A stretch of 64,000 nt of DNA from an uncultured Oscillospiraceae bacterium (GCA_934589155.1 CAKTNP010000002.1:1-64000), one strand, 5' to 3'. Counted from the first letter of the stretch, positions 16,030 to 27,206 are shown. A program made the numbers and translations. The notes: generated by a model not told the origin, from the letters alone.

Positions 16030-17007
16030 TTATTTCTCCTCAAAGGGTCCCAGGTCGATGAGGCCCAGGAGGTAATCCATCCGGGTCAGCTTCCAGACGC
16101 CGGACTCTTTCCGTAGCTGGATCTCATACCGGGCGCAGGCAAAGGCGTGGTCCTTGTTCTCGTTGGTGTAGACCAGAGGATGCTTTCTCTGGGCATGGCC
16201 GCTCATCCGGTACAGGTACAGGTCCGCCGTGTCCCCGTGGACCTCGCAGCGGTCCAGCTTCACGGGATGGGTCCAATACCGGTCCGGCTGCCGGTGGTAT
16301 TTCAGGGTGGCAATGAACAGCCGGTAGTCCATGGTGCCCCAGGGCTGCATGTTCACCACAATGTCCTCGCTCAGAGCCTTGGGCAGGTTGTCGAAGGATA
16401 CTGTGTCAATACCGTAGGCATAGCAGGCCATGGCCTCCACGATCTTCTCCTCCTCCGTCAGCTCCTCCTGGGACTCCGGGATCACGTGCCAGGGGTTGTC
16501 CAGCTCGCCGCTGATGCAGGGCAGATGGACCCCGGGGAACCACTTGGCCTTGGGCTCCTCGTAGAACCAGCAGTCCTCGAACTCCTTGTAGTCTCCCGTG
16601 TGGTTCATAAGATCCATACGGATGGTGGTCATTTTCCAGCCGGATTCCAGCTTCTCCCAGGTGTTGGTGTACATCTGCGTAAAATCAAAGTAGCGGAAGC
16701 CCTTCCCTTCGTTCTTGTACACATGAAAGACCACGGAGGCGCTCTGCTGGGCCCGGTTCTCCGCCACGTGGCACACATAGTTGCATACGGTGTAGTAATA
16801 CCCGTCCGTGGCGGGCTGATCCCGGATGAAATCTCGGATACCATAGAGGCTGTGCTGGCTGCCGTCGGGATAGGCCGCCACAGTACTTAAGTACACCTTG
16901 ACCTCCTCCGTCACCAGATTTTCCAGATGATCCGTGTTCCGTGTCCGGAGGCACTCCAGATAGCTGTGGAATTTCTCCCGGATCACATCGTAGTTTTCTC
17001 TGCCCAT
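16030..17007 (-). CDS. Tandem SnoaL-like (NTF2-fold) protein, possible dehydratase/isomerase
   Basis: A 325-residue soluble protein that looks like two SnoaL-type cone-shaped domains. Domain one (about 1-135) starts YDVIREKFHSYLECLRTRN and ends in a WxxxTIRMDLMNHTG strand; domain two (about 185-320) starts EEEKIVEAMACYAYGIDTVSFDNL and ends ESGVWKLTRMDYLLG. This fold serves in dehydratases, isomerases and cyclases (for example bile-acid dehydratase BaiE and scytalone dehydratase), with catalysis by Asp/His pairs. A region of about 50 residues rich in W, F and P joins the domains. Linked 12 bp after the GH1 gene and 10 bp before an alcohol dehydrogenase, it probably acts on the aglycone or an oxidised sugar. 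Function is inferred, not shown. Confidence 0.7.
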   Translation of the reverse strand: MGRENYDVIREKFHSYLECLRTRNTDHLENLVTEEVKVYLSTVAAYPDGSQHSLYGIRDFIRDQPATDGYYYTVCNYVCHVAENRAQQSASVVFHVYKNEGKGFRYFDFTQMYTNTWEKLESGWKMTTIRMDLMNHTGDYKEFEDCWFYEEPKAKWFPGVHLPCISGELDNPWHVIPESQEELTEEEKIVEAMACYAYGIDTVSFDNLPKALSEDIVVNMQPWGTMDYRLFIATLKYHRQPDRYWTHPVKLDRCEVHGDTADLYLYRMSGHAQRKHPLVYTNENKDHAFACARYEIQLRKESGVWKLTRMDYLLGLIDLGPFEEK

Positions 17008-17019
17008 AGCAATTCTCCT

Positions 17020-18453
<1,434 letters not shown>

Positions 18454-20388
18454 TTACAGGCTCAGGCCCAGCTTGGCCCCTTCGTAAATGGCAAACTTGG
18501 CGTTTCTGGCCCGGGCCGCGTCGCCGATCACATAAACCTCGCTCCCATGCTGCCGCAGGGGCTCCTCCAGGGGGTTGAAGTTCCGGTAGCCCAGGGCCAT
18601 AACCAGCACGTCGTAGCCCCGGAACTCCTGGAGCTCTCCGTTCCGCTCCGCCCGGATGCCGTCGGGCAGCAGCTCCATGATCCTGGTGTCCGTCAACTGC
18701 CGGGTCCCGGCCTTCCGCAGCCGCTCCATGAGCACCACCCGGCTCCGGCTCACATCCTCCTTGGCCAGCATGCTCTGCATCTCCACAATGGTCACCTCAT
18801 TACCATAGAGATTCAGGAACTCCGCCAGCTCGCAGCCCACCAGGCCGCCGCCCATAATGAGGACCTTTTTCTTCCCCACAATGGTCCTTCCGCTCAGAAT
18901 GTCCCCGGCAAAGGTCAGCTTCTCCGGGTCCAGGCCGGGGATCCGGGGCACCAGGGGCTTGGCGCCCGTGGCCAGGATCACGGCGTCGGCCTGCTCGGCC
19001 AGGACGGTCTCTTCCGTGGCTTCCTTTCCGAATTGGAAGGTGACGCCGTATTTTTTTCCCAAGGTCACATAGGTGCCGATGGCCTTGGCAAAGTCCGTCT
19101 TATGGGGCGGCACCGCCGCCAGCCGGAAGTTGCCGCCGGGGAGACTGTTTTTCTCCCACACCGTGACCCGGTGGCCCCGCTTTGCCAGAATCCAGGCCGC
19201 TTCCAGGCCGGCCACGCCGGCGCCGACGATCAGGATCCTCTTCGGCTTTTCCGCCGGGGCCATGATCCAGCGGCTCTCCTTGCCCGTAAAGGGATTCAGG
19301 ATGCAGCTGATGCCGGTGTCGTCCTCCTCGCAGCCCTTGCCGTAATAACACCGCTGCATGCAGCCGGCACAGTGGAATATTTCGTCCCGCCGCCCCTGGG
19401 CCAGCTTTTTGGGGAACTCCGGATCGCAGACGCTCTGGCGGCCCAGGGTCACCATGTCCGCCTTGCCCGTGCGGAGAATGTGCTCCGCTACTGCGGGATC
19501 GTTGATCCTCCCCACGGCGATAACGGGGATTCCCACCGCCCGCTTCACCGCGGCAGCGGAATCCTCATTGAACCCCGGCTCAAAGAACTGGGGCGTCACG
19601 ATGTTGCCGCCGATGCCGCTGCCGGTGGACACATGGATGGCCGCCGCTCCGGCGGCCTCCGCCATGGCCGAGTAGATCACACAGTCCTCCAGGGTGTTGC
19701 CGCCGTCCAGAAATTCATCGGCGGAGATCCGGAAGAGCATGGGATAATCCTCGCCGCACTTTTTCCGGATGTTTTCCATCACGAGCTTTGCGAACCGGAA
19801 GCGGCCCTCATAGTCGCCGCCGAACTCGTCCACCCGCTTGTTGGCGTATTTGCTGAGGAACTGGGCAATGAGGTAGAAATGGGCCCCGTGGACCTCCACT
19901 CCGTCAAAGCCCGCCTTTTTGGCCCGCAGTGCCGCGTCGCCGAAGTCCTCGATGAGCTTGTAGCATTCCTCCGTGGTAAAGGCCGCCACCGGCTCCAGGT
20001 GCTTGGGGCTGGGCAAATCGCTGGGCCCCTTTACGGGATAGCCCGTCACCGCCTTGGAGCACATCATGCCCTGGTGGTGGAGCTGGGCAAAGAGGACGCC
20101 GCCTTTTGCGTGGACCGCCTCCGTCAGGCGTTTGTGGGATTCAATAAAGGAGTCGTCCCACAGGCCTGCCTCATTGGCAACGCCGATGCCGTCAGGCCGG
20201 ACCCCCATGTAATCGCTGATCTGCAAACCGAAGCCTCCCTCCGCCCGCTTGGCAAAGTAGGCAATGGAGGCGTCGGAAAAGGTGTGCTCTGCCGTGGTAA
20301 GACCGCTTTCCATAGCCGGCATAACGAACCGGTTGCGGATAATCAGAGACCCGATCTGAATGGGGGACAAAAGAAGCTCTGTTTTCAT
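18454..20388 (-). CDS. Old-Yellow-Enzyme-type NADH:flavin oxidoreductase with 4Fe-4S and FAD domains (dienoyl-CoA reductase/BaiCD family)
   Basis: A 644-residue three-domain reductase. The N-terminal FMN barrel (about 1-335) contains AQLHHQG at 101-107, HGAHFYLIAQFLS near 167-179 with the likely proton donor, and DEFGGDYEGR. Cysteines C340, C343, C347 and C362 fit the 4Fe-4S site, ending in the family CxxNP. The C-terminal part has ILIVGAGVAGLEAA (FAD, about 385) and VLIMGGGLVGCELAEF (NAD(P)). Relatives reduce carbon-carbon double bonds conjugated to a carbonyl or thioester, including bile-acid BaiCD/BaiH and enoate reductases. In this operon it probably reduces an unsaturated intermediate from the glycoside or from the dehydration step. 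Confidence 0.9.
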   Translation of the reverse strand: MKTELLLSPIQIGSLIIRNRFVMPAMESGLTTAEHTFSDASIAYFAKRAEGGFGLQISDYMGVRPDGIGVANEAGLWDDSFIESHKRLTEAVHAKGGVLFAQLHHQGMMCSKAVTGYPVKGPSDLPSPKHLEPVAAFTTEECYKLIEDFGDAALRAKKAGFDGVEVHGAHFYLIAQFLSKYANKRVDEFGGDYEGRFRFAKLVMENIRKKCGEDYPMLFRISADEFLDGGNTLEDCVIYSAMAEAAGAAAIHVSTGSGIGGNIVTPQFFEPGFNEDSAAAVKRAVGIPVIAVGRINDPAVAEHILRTGKADMVTLGRQSVCDPEFPKKLAQGRRDEIFHCAGCMQRCYYGKGCEEDDTGISCILNPFTGKESRWIMAPAEKPKRILIVGAGVAGLEAAWILAKRGHRVTVWEKNSLPGGNFRLAAVPPHKTDFAKAIGTYVTLGKKYGVTFQFGKEATEETVLAEQADAVILATGAKPLVPRIPGLDPEKLTFAGDILSGRTIVGKKKVLIMGGGLVGCELAEFLNLYGNEVTIVEMQSMLAKEDVSRSRVVLMERLRKAGTRQLTDTRIMELLPDGIRAERNGELQEFRGYDVLVMALGYRNFNPLEEPLRQHGSEVYVIGDAARARNAKFAIYEGAKLGLSL

Positions 20389-20412
20389 TTCTGTGTTCTC
20401 CTTCCCAGAGGC

Positions 20413-21612
20413 TCAGCGTACTTCCCGGGCCGCTCTGTTGTAAATGGATGCGATTTCTTCTGCCGTGGTGATTTCTCTGGCATTCAGGGGCAGCATGCTG
20501 TTGCCTACGCTGGCCTCCGCCATTTCCCGGATCTCCTCCGAGGTGAAGCGGAAGTCTGCGAACTTGGGGAAACCGATCTCCGCCAGGAGCTTTTCCACGG
20601 TCGTGACAGCCAGCTCCCCCTGCTCCCGCTCCGAAGCTCCTTCGGTGTGGGCTCCCAGGGCCCTGGCAATGGCAGCAAACTTTTTGTAGTCCGTGGACAG
20701 ATTGTATTCCATGCAGGCCGGCATGATAATGCCCACGCTGACGCCGTGCGTCATATCATGGCGGTATTTCTGCAAAACGCCGGACAGTCCGTGGATGGCG
20801 GAGCCGTTCAGGTCCAGCATGGCCCCGCCCAGAGTGGCGGCCCATTGCATGGCCAGCACCGCCTCCAGGTCCTGCCCCTTGGAGTCGATGGCCCGCTTCA
20901 GCTTCCCGGCAATGAGGCTGCAGCACTTCATGCCCATGGCCTCGTGGAGCGGACTCTGCACCGTCAGCATCATCCGGTTTGTGTAACTGTCGATCATATG
21001 GCTCAGGGCATCGATGCCCGTGTCCCGCAGGGTCTCATAGCTCTGGGTGCAGGCAAACTCCGGATCCAGGAAAAACATATCATTGTAGAAGATCGGATCC
21101 TGCACATCGCTTTTCCGGTTGTTCCGCTCCGTATTGGTGATAACGGCATGGGGGCTTAGCTCCGAGCCGGTACCCGTGGTAGTGGGCACACAGAACAGGG
21201 GCTCCCGGCCCCGGATGAAAAACCGGCGGTTGGGGGTACTGCGGCCATAGTCCATGATCTTGCCCTCATGCCGGACCATGGCGGAAATTCCCTTGGCGCA
21301 GTCCATGCTGCTGCCGCCGCCAATACCCACCACGCCGTCGCATCCCCGGGCCTTGTACAGCTCCGTTCCCTCCATGACCTCATAATCCTTGGGGTTGGGA
21401 GTCACCTTGTCGTAGACCACCGGCTCCAGCCCCGCCGCTTTCAGCTGGCTCAGGGTCTTTTCATATTTGGGAAGGGCCGCTACACCGGCGTCGGACACCA
21501 GAAGGGGTCTGCGGACCCCCAGCCGCTCCAGCTCCCGGCCCAGAAGCTCCGCCGCGCCGGCTCCTGCGGCGCACCGGGCCTTTCCAATATTTGTAACCAA
21601 TATATTTTCCAT
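20413..21612 (-). CDS. Iron-containing alcohol dehydrogenase (copy B)
   Basis: A 399-residue group III alcohol dehydrogenase with GGGSSMDCAKG, PTTTGTGSE, metal-side segments TGIDALSHMIDSYTN and SAIHGLSGVLQKYRHDMTHG. The ATG follows TAGGAGG. It is first after the DeoR terminator and begins the enzyme operon running down to 14841. It is paralogous to copies A and C but not a recent duplicate (many differences along the length), implying three distinct substrates or opposite reaction directions in one pathway. Confidence 0.9.
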   Translation of the reverse strand: MENILVTNIGKARCAAGAGAAELLGRELERLGVRRPLLVSDAGVAALPKYEKTLSQLKAAGLEPVVYDKVTPNPKDYEVMEGTELYKARGCDGVVGIGGGSSMDCAKGISAMVRHEGKIMDYGRSTPNRRFFIRGREPLFCVPTTTGTGSELSPHAVITNTERNNRKSDVQDPIFYNDMFFLDPEFACTQSYETLRDTGIDALSHMIDSYTNRMMLTVQSPLHEAMGMKCCSLIAGKLKRAIDSKGQDLEAVLAMQWAATLGGAMLDLNGSAIHGLSGVLQKYRHDMTHGVSVGIIMPACMEYNLSTDYKKFAAIARALGAHTEGASEREQGELAVTTVEKLLAEIGFPKFADFRFTSEEIREMAEASVGNSMLPLNAREITTAEEIASIYNRAAREVR

Positions 21613-21650
21613 TTTTCCTCCTATTGGTACTGTTTTCTATTCATTCGGGC

Positions 21651-21681
21651 AAAAAAAGAGCCGGATCCAACTCCGACTCTT
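21651..21681 (-). terminator. Terminator after the DeoR gene
   Basis: Minus-strand stem (21656-21665 with 21672-21681, one mismatch) followed by a seven-T run. It partly separates the transporter-regulator transcript from the enzyme operon; I see no good promoter between it and the alcohol dehydrogenase start, so readthrough may supply the enzymes. Confidence 0.75.
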
Positions 21682-21691
21682 CTTTTCAATG

Positions 21692-22432
21692 TTATTCCGC
21701 AATCAGGAGCTTTGGATAGGCTCCGGGATTTTCCGGCATTTTGTCTGTAATGATGGTCGCCGCGTCCAAAGGCGCATAGTTGATGAAGCCCTTGGCGTTG
21801 AACTTGGTCCAGTCTGCCAGCACAAAGGATTCCCGGGAGCTTTGCAGCAGCAGAGTCTTGAGGTTCGCTTCCGCCATCTCATAGGTCGTGAAGCCCCGGT
21901 TCTCCTCCACAGCATAGGTGCCGATGAAGCACTTACTGAAGCTCATATTCTTGATCTGGCTGGTGACCGATTCCCCCAGAACGCAATTACAGTTCGTGTC
22001 GATAAATCCACCCAGCATATAGGTGCGGATGTTTTTCTGCATCAGCACTGCCGGCAGCACGATCGCATTCGTCACCACGGTCACATCTCGGGCCAGAATA
22101 TAATCTATCATGTAATACGTGGTGGAAGAAGAGTCTATGAATATGATCTCGCCGTCCTTAATCAATGCGGCGGCCTTTCTTGCGATTCTCTCTTTGACCT
22201 CCCGGTTCTGGTCCATCCGCAGTTCGATATTCAGGGCCTTCTTCGCGCCGTTGGCAGACAGCACCGCGCCGCCCCGGTACCGGGTCAGAACGCCGCTCTC
22301 CTCCAGGGCCGTCAGGTCCCGCCGGATGGTGGCCATGGATGCCTGGAGCACTCCGGACAGATCCTCGACGGACATGAAGTCCTTTCCTGTCAGGAGCTCC
22401 TGGATTCTTTTTTGTCGTTCAACTGCGTTCAT
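21692..22432 (-). CDS. DeoR-family transcriptional regulator
   Basis: A 246-residue regulator. The N-terminal winged helix (VEDLSGVLQASMATIRRDLTALEESG, about 22-47, then RYRGGA) binds DNA; the remainder is the DeoR sensor domain with the IDSSSTTYYM phosphate-binding stretch near 97-106 and a ...FIGTYAVEENRGFTTYEMAEA segment. DeoR-type sensors usually respond to a phosphorylated sugar. It is embedded between the ABC transporter and the enzymes, so it is the best candidate for control of both divergent arms; a shared motif at 27314-27329 and 27428-27443 is a possible binding site. Confidence 0.92.
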   Translation of the reverse strand: MNAVERQKRIQELLTGKDFMSVEDLSGVLQASMATIRRDLTALEESGVLTRYRGGAVLSANGAKKALNIELRMDQNREVKERIARKAAALIKDGEIIFIDSSSTTYYMIDYILARDVTVVTNAIVLPAVLMQKNIRTYMLGGFIDTNCNCVLGESVTSQIKNMSFSKCFIGTYAVEENRGFTTYEMAEANLKTLLLQSSRESFVLADWTKFNAKGFINYAPLDAATIITDKMPENPGAYPKLLIAE

Positions 22433-22460
22433 AGTTGACCCCTCCTATTCCTCAGGGCCA

Positions 22461-22469
22461 ATTATAGCA
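22461..22469 (-). promoter_or_regulatory. Extended -10 promoter of the DeoR gene
   Basis: TGC followed by perfect TATAAT on the minus strand, 28 bp before the DeoR start, with no good -35. The 8-mer CAAAATCG at 22470-22477 is also found in the divergent-promoter motif at 27431-27438. Confidence 0.55.
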
Positions 22470-22478
22470 CAAAATCGA

Positions 22479-23447
22479 TCAACTGCATAACTGTTTTTTC
22501 TTTTTAAAGAACTTTTCTGAAAGAAGATGTCCATTTGCTTGCACGGCAAAGATCAATATCAGCAAAATGCCCATATATACATTCTGGAAACTGTTGGACC
22601 CGCCGGTGATCATGATGGCCAGGCGGATAATGGCCGCGATCAGGGCGCCGATGAAGGTACCGATGACCAGATTCAGGTATTTCTCCAGGGACTGCGCGAT
22701 GAACACGCAGATGATGGCGCTGAAAATAATACCCATGGAAGCCATGTTGCTCTTGGAGGTGACGATGCCGGAGTTACCCAGGTCCAGGGCCGCGTACAGC
22801 CCGCAGAACAGGCCCGTAATGGCGAAGATCTGTACCCGCACCTTGTTCACGTTGACGCCGCTGCTTTTCGCAATGGCGATGTTGTTGCCGATGAGCCGGA
22901 CCTGATATCCGAAGGGCAGCTTCGTATAGAGCAGGTACGCCAGCACAGCGCAGCACAGGCCGTAGATCAGGTTGTTGGGGAAGGTGCTGAGGACCAGAAT
23001 GGACTTTCCAAAGTGGATGCCCTTACCCTCGAACATGATTTGGCTGGCACTTTCCAGCAGGAGCATGGCGCCCACCGACACGATGATGCTGGGGATCTTG
23101 GCCCGGGTCAGCAGCTCTCCCATGGCAAAACCGATAACGGTACCGATGACCATGGACAAGACGATGACCCCCGGGACCCCCAGGCCCCAGTTTTTGGCCA
23201 AATTGCCTGCCAGGATCTGGCATACCAGCACATTGGCGCCTACGCTGAAGTCCCAGATGTCGGTCTTGCACTCACACATCACGCCCCATCCTAAAATGGC
23301 AGGTAATATGGCCTGGGTGATCATGGAAAAGAGCTGCGGGAACTTCACTCTGCCGCCGGACGCCGCCATGACCAACAGAAACATGATCAACGGCAGTCCC
23401 ACTGCCAGTGCAGCGCCTATCAAATGTCTTTTTGTTTTCTCAGACAT
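22479..23447 (-). CDS. Ribose-type ABC transporter permease (second)
   Basis: A 322-residue inner-membrane permease of the RbsC/BPD_transp_2 family with about eight to ten membrane helices. The central helix pair around the family motif reads LLTRAKIPSIIVSVGAMLLLESA. The ATG at 23445-23447 has AAGGAAA at proper spacing; a start two codons earlier is possible. It follows the substrate-binding protein gene and partners the permease at 24732-25679, forming a heterodimeric channel, an arrangement found in autoinducer-2 and rhizopine/simple-sugar importers. Confidence 0.88.
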   Translation of the reverse strand: MSEKTKRHLIGAALAVGLPLIMFLLVMAASGGRVKFPQLFSMITQAILPAILGWGVMCECKTDIWDFSVGANVLVCQILAGNLAKNWGLGVPGVIVLSMVIGTVIGFAMGELLTRAKIPSIIVSVGAMLLLESASQIMFEGKGIHFGKSILVLSTFPNNLIYGLCCAVLAYLLYTKLPFGYQVRLIGNNIAIAKSSGVNVNKVRVQIFAITGLFCGLYAALDLGNSGIVTSKSNMASMGIIFSAIICVFIAQSLEKYLNLVIGTFIGALIAAIIRLAIMITGGSNSFQNVYMGILLILIFAVQANGHLLSEKFFKKKKQLCS

Positions 23448-23503
23448 AATCATTTTCCTTTCCGCGATTGGCCGGTCATATTACCTGCCGGAATTATCAA
23501 TGC

Positions 23504-24664
23504 TTATTTGAACTTCTCAATGAGCTTGGCAATGGTGAAGCCGTTGCCCTCTTCCATCAGGGTCTCCAGCGTGTAGTTGGGGTTGTTGGAAACCAGCATG
23601 TCAGCCAGCTCCTCATCACTGTAGGGCAGTGCGTCGATCATGTACTTCTGGCTGGCATCCGCCTCTTCGGAGCCGGAAATAATGGGCTGCAGCTGGGGAT
23701 AGTCTATAATGCCCTCCGCCAGAGGATGACCCTGGAGGTAGTTGACCATGATCACGGCGCCATACAGAGCGGAGTTGTAGATCTGGCCGCCCACGGCCAG
23801 CAGGCTTCCGTCGGCAATGCACTCGGCGGCGCCGTCGGGGGAATCCACGCAGGCGGTGGTACAGGTCTCTGCAAAGCCCATGGTGGCGATCTTGGCAATG
23901 GCGGCGTCAATACCGCCGTTGGAGCCGCAGCTCATGAGGATGCAGTCGGTCTCGGGGTAAACGTTCAGGATGTTCTCCACGAAGTTGGTCCACTCGGAGG
24001 CCTCGTAGGAGTCGGACAGAGTGCAGGTGGTCTCCACCTCAATGCCGGCCTTGGCCAGGGTGTCGGAGATACCCTGCTCCCGGGCATCCATGGCGTTGCC
24101 GTTGGGGGTCTTGATGTAGGCGATCTTGGTCTTGCCGGCGTCAATGACGGCCTGGGCCAGGCTCACACCCAGTTCATAGTCGGAGTTGGCGATCTCGCCC
24201 AGGAAGAACTCGTTCTGCTCCAGCTCCGCCTTGTTGGCGGCGTCGTCTACCCGGCGGTACACGGTGATATAGGGGATCCCCGCGGCCTTGCACAGGGAGG
24301 CGTTCTGCACGGTGGTGGACTCGTCGCAGTCTACGGACATGATGCCGTCCACGCCGGCGGCGATGAAGTTCTCAATGGAAGCGATCTGTGCGTCGGCGGA
24401 GTAGGCCGGGGTGTCAAACTGGAACTCCACGTTCCACACCTTGCCGGCGGCGTCCAGCATCTGTTTGGTGTGGCCGCCCAGAATGTCGTCGGTGGACCAG
24501 ATCTGCACGCCGATGGTGAGCTTCTCGCCGGTAGCGGCGGGGGTGGTGGATCCGGTGCTTGCGGGGCTGTCATTCCCCTTGGTCTCTGCGGGCTTGCCGG
24601 TGGAGCAGGCGCACAGGCTCAGCAGCATCACTGCCGCCAGGAGCAGGCTGATGATTTTTTTCAC
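23504..24664 (-). CDS. Sugar-type ABC substrate-binding lipoprotein
   Basis: A 386-residue lipoprotein. It starts at GTG (24662-24664), which follows GGGAGGAAACAATC; the longer ATG frame upstream has no support. The signal is KKIISLLLAAVMLLSLCAC with lipobox LCAC, then a Ser/Thr/Gly linker and a type I periplasmic-binding domain (Peripla_BP_4): VQIWSTDDILGG, SADAQIASIENFIAAGVDGIMSV, and a late D-rich segment. Such proteins bind small sugars or polyols. It lies between the two permease genes. Confidence 0.9.
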   Translation of the reverse strand: MKKIISLLLAAVMLLSLCACSTGKPAETKGNDSPASTGSTTPAATGEKLTIGVQIWSTDDILGGHTKQMLDAAGKVWNVEFQFDTPAYSADAQIASIENFIAAGVDGIMSVDCDESTTVQNASLCKAAGIPYITVYRRVDDAANKAELEQNEFFLGEIANSDYELGVSLAQAVIDAGKTKIAYIKTPNGNAMDAREQGISDTLAKAGIEVETTCTLSDSYEASEWTNFVENILNVYPETDCILMSCGSNGGIDAAIAKIATMGFAETCTTACVDSPDGAAECIADGSLLAVGGQIYNSALYGAVIMVNYLQGHPLAEGIIDYPQLQPIISGSEEADASQKYMIDALPYSDEELADMLVSNNPNYTLETLMEEGNGFTIAKLIEKFK

Positions 24665-24731
24665 GATTGTTTCCTCCCAATTTTCTTTTTTGTTTTTCTG
24701 CCGGGATCTCGTCCCGGTCATGAAACCAAAC

Positions 24732-25679
24732 TTAAATAATGACGCTCATGGACTTCCGGTCGAAGGTGGCGATCACGGCCACCAGGAATACCAGACCCTT
24801 GATGGCGCCGATCCAGGTGTTCTCCACGCCGATCATGGTCAGGCCGTTGGTCAGGATCATTAAAATCAGGGCGCCGATGACACCGGCATGGATCCGTGCC
24901 TTGACGCCGCCGCCCAGAGGCAGTCCCCCAAGCACCACGGCGATGAGCACGTTTACGGACATGCTGGAGGCGGTCAGCACCGTCACGGACCGGCCCCGGG
25001 CCATGGTCAGAACGGAGGCCAGGCCGATGCAGACGCCGCAGACCAGGTAAGCCAGGTACTTGTACCGCCGGACCCGGATGCCGTTCATCTGGGCGTTGAC
25101 AGGGTTGGAGCCGATGGCCTTGTTGTATTTGCCCAGCTTGGTGTAGTTCAGCAGGAAGGCCCCTGCCGCCACTACAACCAGTACAGCCAGAATATAGGTC
25201 AGGTCGTTGTCCAGGAAAATAAACTGGTCGGGGATCCGCAGGTCATACTCCGCAGAGAGGAAGGTCATAATGCCCTGGTTGCAGAACATCATGGCCCAGG
25301 ACACCACAATGGCCGGGACCTTGCAGGAAATGTGAATGTAGCACATGAGCAGGTCCAGCACCACGGCGCTGACCAGGATCGCCGGCAAAAACAGGGCCGG
25401 ATGAATGCTTCCGGCGATACAGCCCAGGCCGCAGCTCAGGGCAATGTTGGCGCCGATGGAAAAGTCCAGGTTGCCGTGGGCCAACACAAAGGTAGCGCCC
25501 ACGCAGCAGACGATCAGCACCGCCGACTGCTTCCAGATCAGGATCAGGTTGTCCAGGCCCAGGATCTTTCCCTTGGTAAGGATTGCAAAGATCAGAACGA
25601 CGGCCAGCAATTCAAAATAGGGCAGCAGCTGCTTCAGCATTTGGCGGTGCTGTACAACGCCCTTTCGCTTTTCATCCAT
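24732..25679 (-). CDS. Ribose-type ABC transporter permease (first)
   Basis: A 315-residue RbsC-family permease with around nine membrane helices. The family segment is CKVPAIVVSWAMMFCNQGIMT, and the cytoplasmic coupling stretch is GSNPVNAQMNGIRVRRYKYLAY. It starts 12 bp after the ATPase stop with GGAGAGAGAAGA before the ATG. Part of the same importer as 22479-27206. Confidence 0.9.
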   Translation of the reverse strand: MDEKRKGVVQHRQMLKQLLPYFELLAVVLIFAILTKGKILGLDNLILIWKQSAVLIVCCVGATFVLAHGNLDFSIGANIALSCGLGCIAGSIHPALFLPAILVSAVVLDLLMCYIHISCKVPAIVVSWAMMFCNQGIMTFLSAEYDLRIPDQFIFLDNDLTYILAVLVVVAAGAFLLNYTKLGKYNKAIGSNPVNAQMNGIRVRRYKYLAYLVCGVCIGLASVLTMARGRSVTVLTASSMSVNVLIAVVLGGLPLGGGVKARIHAGVIGALILMILTNGLTMIGVENTWIGAIKGLVFLVAVIATFDRKSMSVII

Positions 25680-25691
25680 TCTTCTCTCTCC

Positions 25692-27206
25692 TTATACCAT
25701 GTACTGGATGATATCGTGCTCCGTGACGTGCTCTTCCCGGCGGAAAGTCTTGGTGATCCTTCCGCTTTTCATAATGTACATCACGTCGGACATTCCGATG
25801 ACCTCCGGCATTTCCTCGGAGATCATAATAATGGAGCAGCCGTCGGCCTTCAGTTCCTCCATGAGCCGATAAATGGCGGCCTTGACGCCGATGTCAATGC
25901 CCCGGGTGGGACAATCCATAATAAGGATCCGGCTCTGGTTGGCCAGCCACTTGGCGATGACCACCTTCTGTTTGTTTCCGCCGGACAGGGCGCTGGCCCA
26001 TTGCTCAATGCCCTCGCATTTGATGGAGAGCTTTTTGTGCTGCTCCTCTGTCAGCTCCTTTTCCTTTCTGGGGCTGATGTAAATGCCCTTGGAGGCCCGG
26101 TCGTAGGCCATGAGCATGACGTTTTCCCGGATGGAGGCCTGGGGCATCATGCCCTCCACCTCCCGGTTCTTGCTCATATAGCCCATATGGGCCTTCAGGG
26201 CGTCCTGGGTGCTGCGGATGAGCCTTCCGGACAGCAGGTCCGTCACCGTTCCCCGGTCCACCGGGTCAATGCCGTAAATGGCCTTACAGACCTCGTGCAT
26301 GCCGCAGTCCGTCAGGCCGCCCAGGCCCACGATCTCTCCGGCGTGGACATCGAAACTCACATCCTCAAAGATCCCCTCCCGGGTCAGGCCTTCCACCCGG
26401 AGCACCGGTTCTCCGCAAGAGGAATCGAAGTCCTCCCGGTAATAGCCCTCCGTCAGCTCCCGGCCGATCATAAGCCTTCGCATATTGTCGGCGTTGATCT
26501 CTTCCTTTTTCTCCAAGGTGCAGATGAGGTCGCCGTCCCGCATGACCGTGACCCGGTCGCTGATCATCTCCACCTCGTCTAAATCGTGAGAAATGAAGAT
26601 GATGGATTTTCCCTTGGCCCTCTGATCCCGCATGATCTTGTAGACCAGATCCCGTCCGCTGCGGGACAGGGCCGTGGTGGTCTCGTCAAAGATCATGATA
26701 TCCGGCCGGGCATCCATGACCATAATGACCTCCACCAGCTTCCGGTCCTCAAAGCTGAGGTCGTTGACGCTGTCTCCGCCGTGGAAGTGGGTGATACCCA
26801 TGGCTGCCAGGGCCTGATCCGCCGCAGCCTCCATTTTCCGGCGGTTTACCATACCGAATGAGGTAAACATCTTTTCCCGGCCCATGTACATGTTCTCCGC
26901 CACCGTCAGGTTGTCGATGGTGCCGACCTCCTGGGCCACCAGGCCGATGCCCTTGGATCTGGCGTCGATCACGTCGGAGGGCCGGTATTCCTTGCCCTTG
27001 AAGATCATCTTTCCGGCAGTCGGCACATGGACTCCCGTAAACATGTTGGACAGCGTGGATTTTCCGGAGCCGTTCTCACCGATCAGAGTCCGGATCTCTC
27101 CGGCGTAGATCGTCAGGCTCACATCCTTAACAGCCTGGGTAATGCCGAATTCCTTCCGCATTCCCTGCGCGCTCAGCAGGACCTCTTGCTTGGTCTCCTC
27201 TGCCAT
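25692..27206 (-). CDS. Sugar ABC transporter ATPase, two fused domains (RbsA/MglA type)
   Basis: A 504-residue ATPase with two ABC modules. Domain one has a good Walker A (GENGSGKST) but a non-classical signature (NDLSFEDRKLVEV); domain two has a degenerate Walker A region (GLTDCGMHEV) but a classical signature LSGGNKQKV and DCPTRGIDIG. This complementary degeneration is typical of RbsA/MglA. The ATG at 27204-27206 is preferred to the upstream extension. First gene of the minus arm, behind the promoter at 27267-27295. Confidence 0.93.
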   Translation of the reverse strand: MAEETKQEVLLSAQGMRKEFGITQAVKDVSLTIYAGEIRTLIGENGSGKSTLSNMFTGVHVPTAGKMIFKGKEYRPSDVIDARSKGIGLVAQEVGTIDNLTVAENMYMGREKMFTSFGMVNRRKMEAAADQALAAMGITHFHGGDSVNDLSFEDRKLVEVIMVMDARPDIMIFDETTTALSRSGRDLVYKIMRDQRAKGKSIIFISHDLDEVEMISDRVTVMRDGDLICTLEKKEEINADNMRRLMIGRELTEGYYREDFDSSCGEPVLRVEGLTREGIFEDVSFDVHAGEIVGLGGLTDCGMHEVCKAIYGIDPVDRGTVTDLLSGRLIRSTQDALKAHMGYMSKNREVEGMMPQASIRENVMLMAYDRASKGIYISPRKEKELTEEQHKKLSIKCEGIEQWASALSGGNKQKVVIAKWLANQSRILIMDCPTRGIDIGVKAAIYRLMEELKADGCSIIMISEEMPEVIGMSDVMYIMKSGRITKTFRREEHVTEHDIIQYMV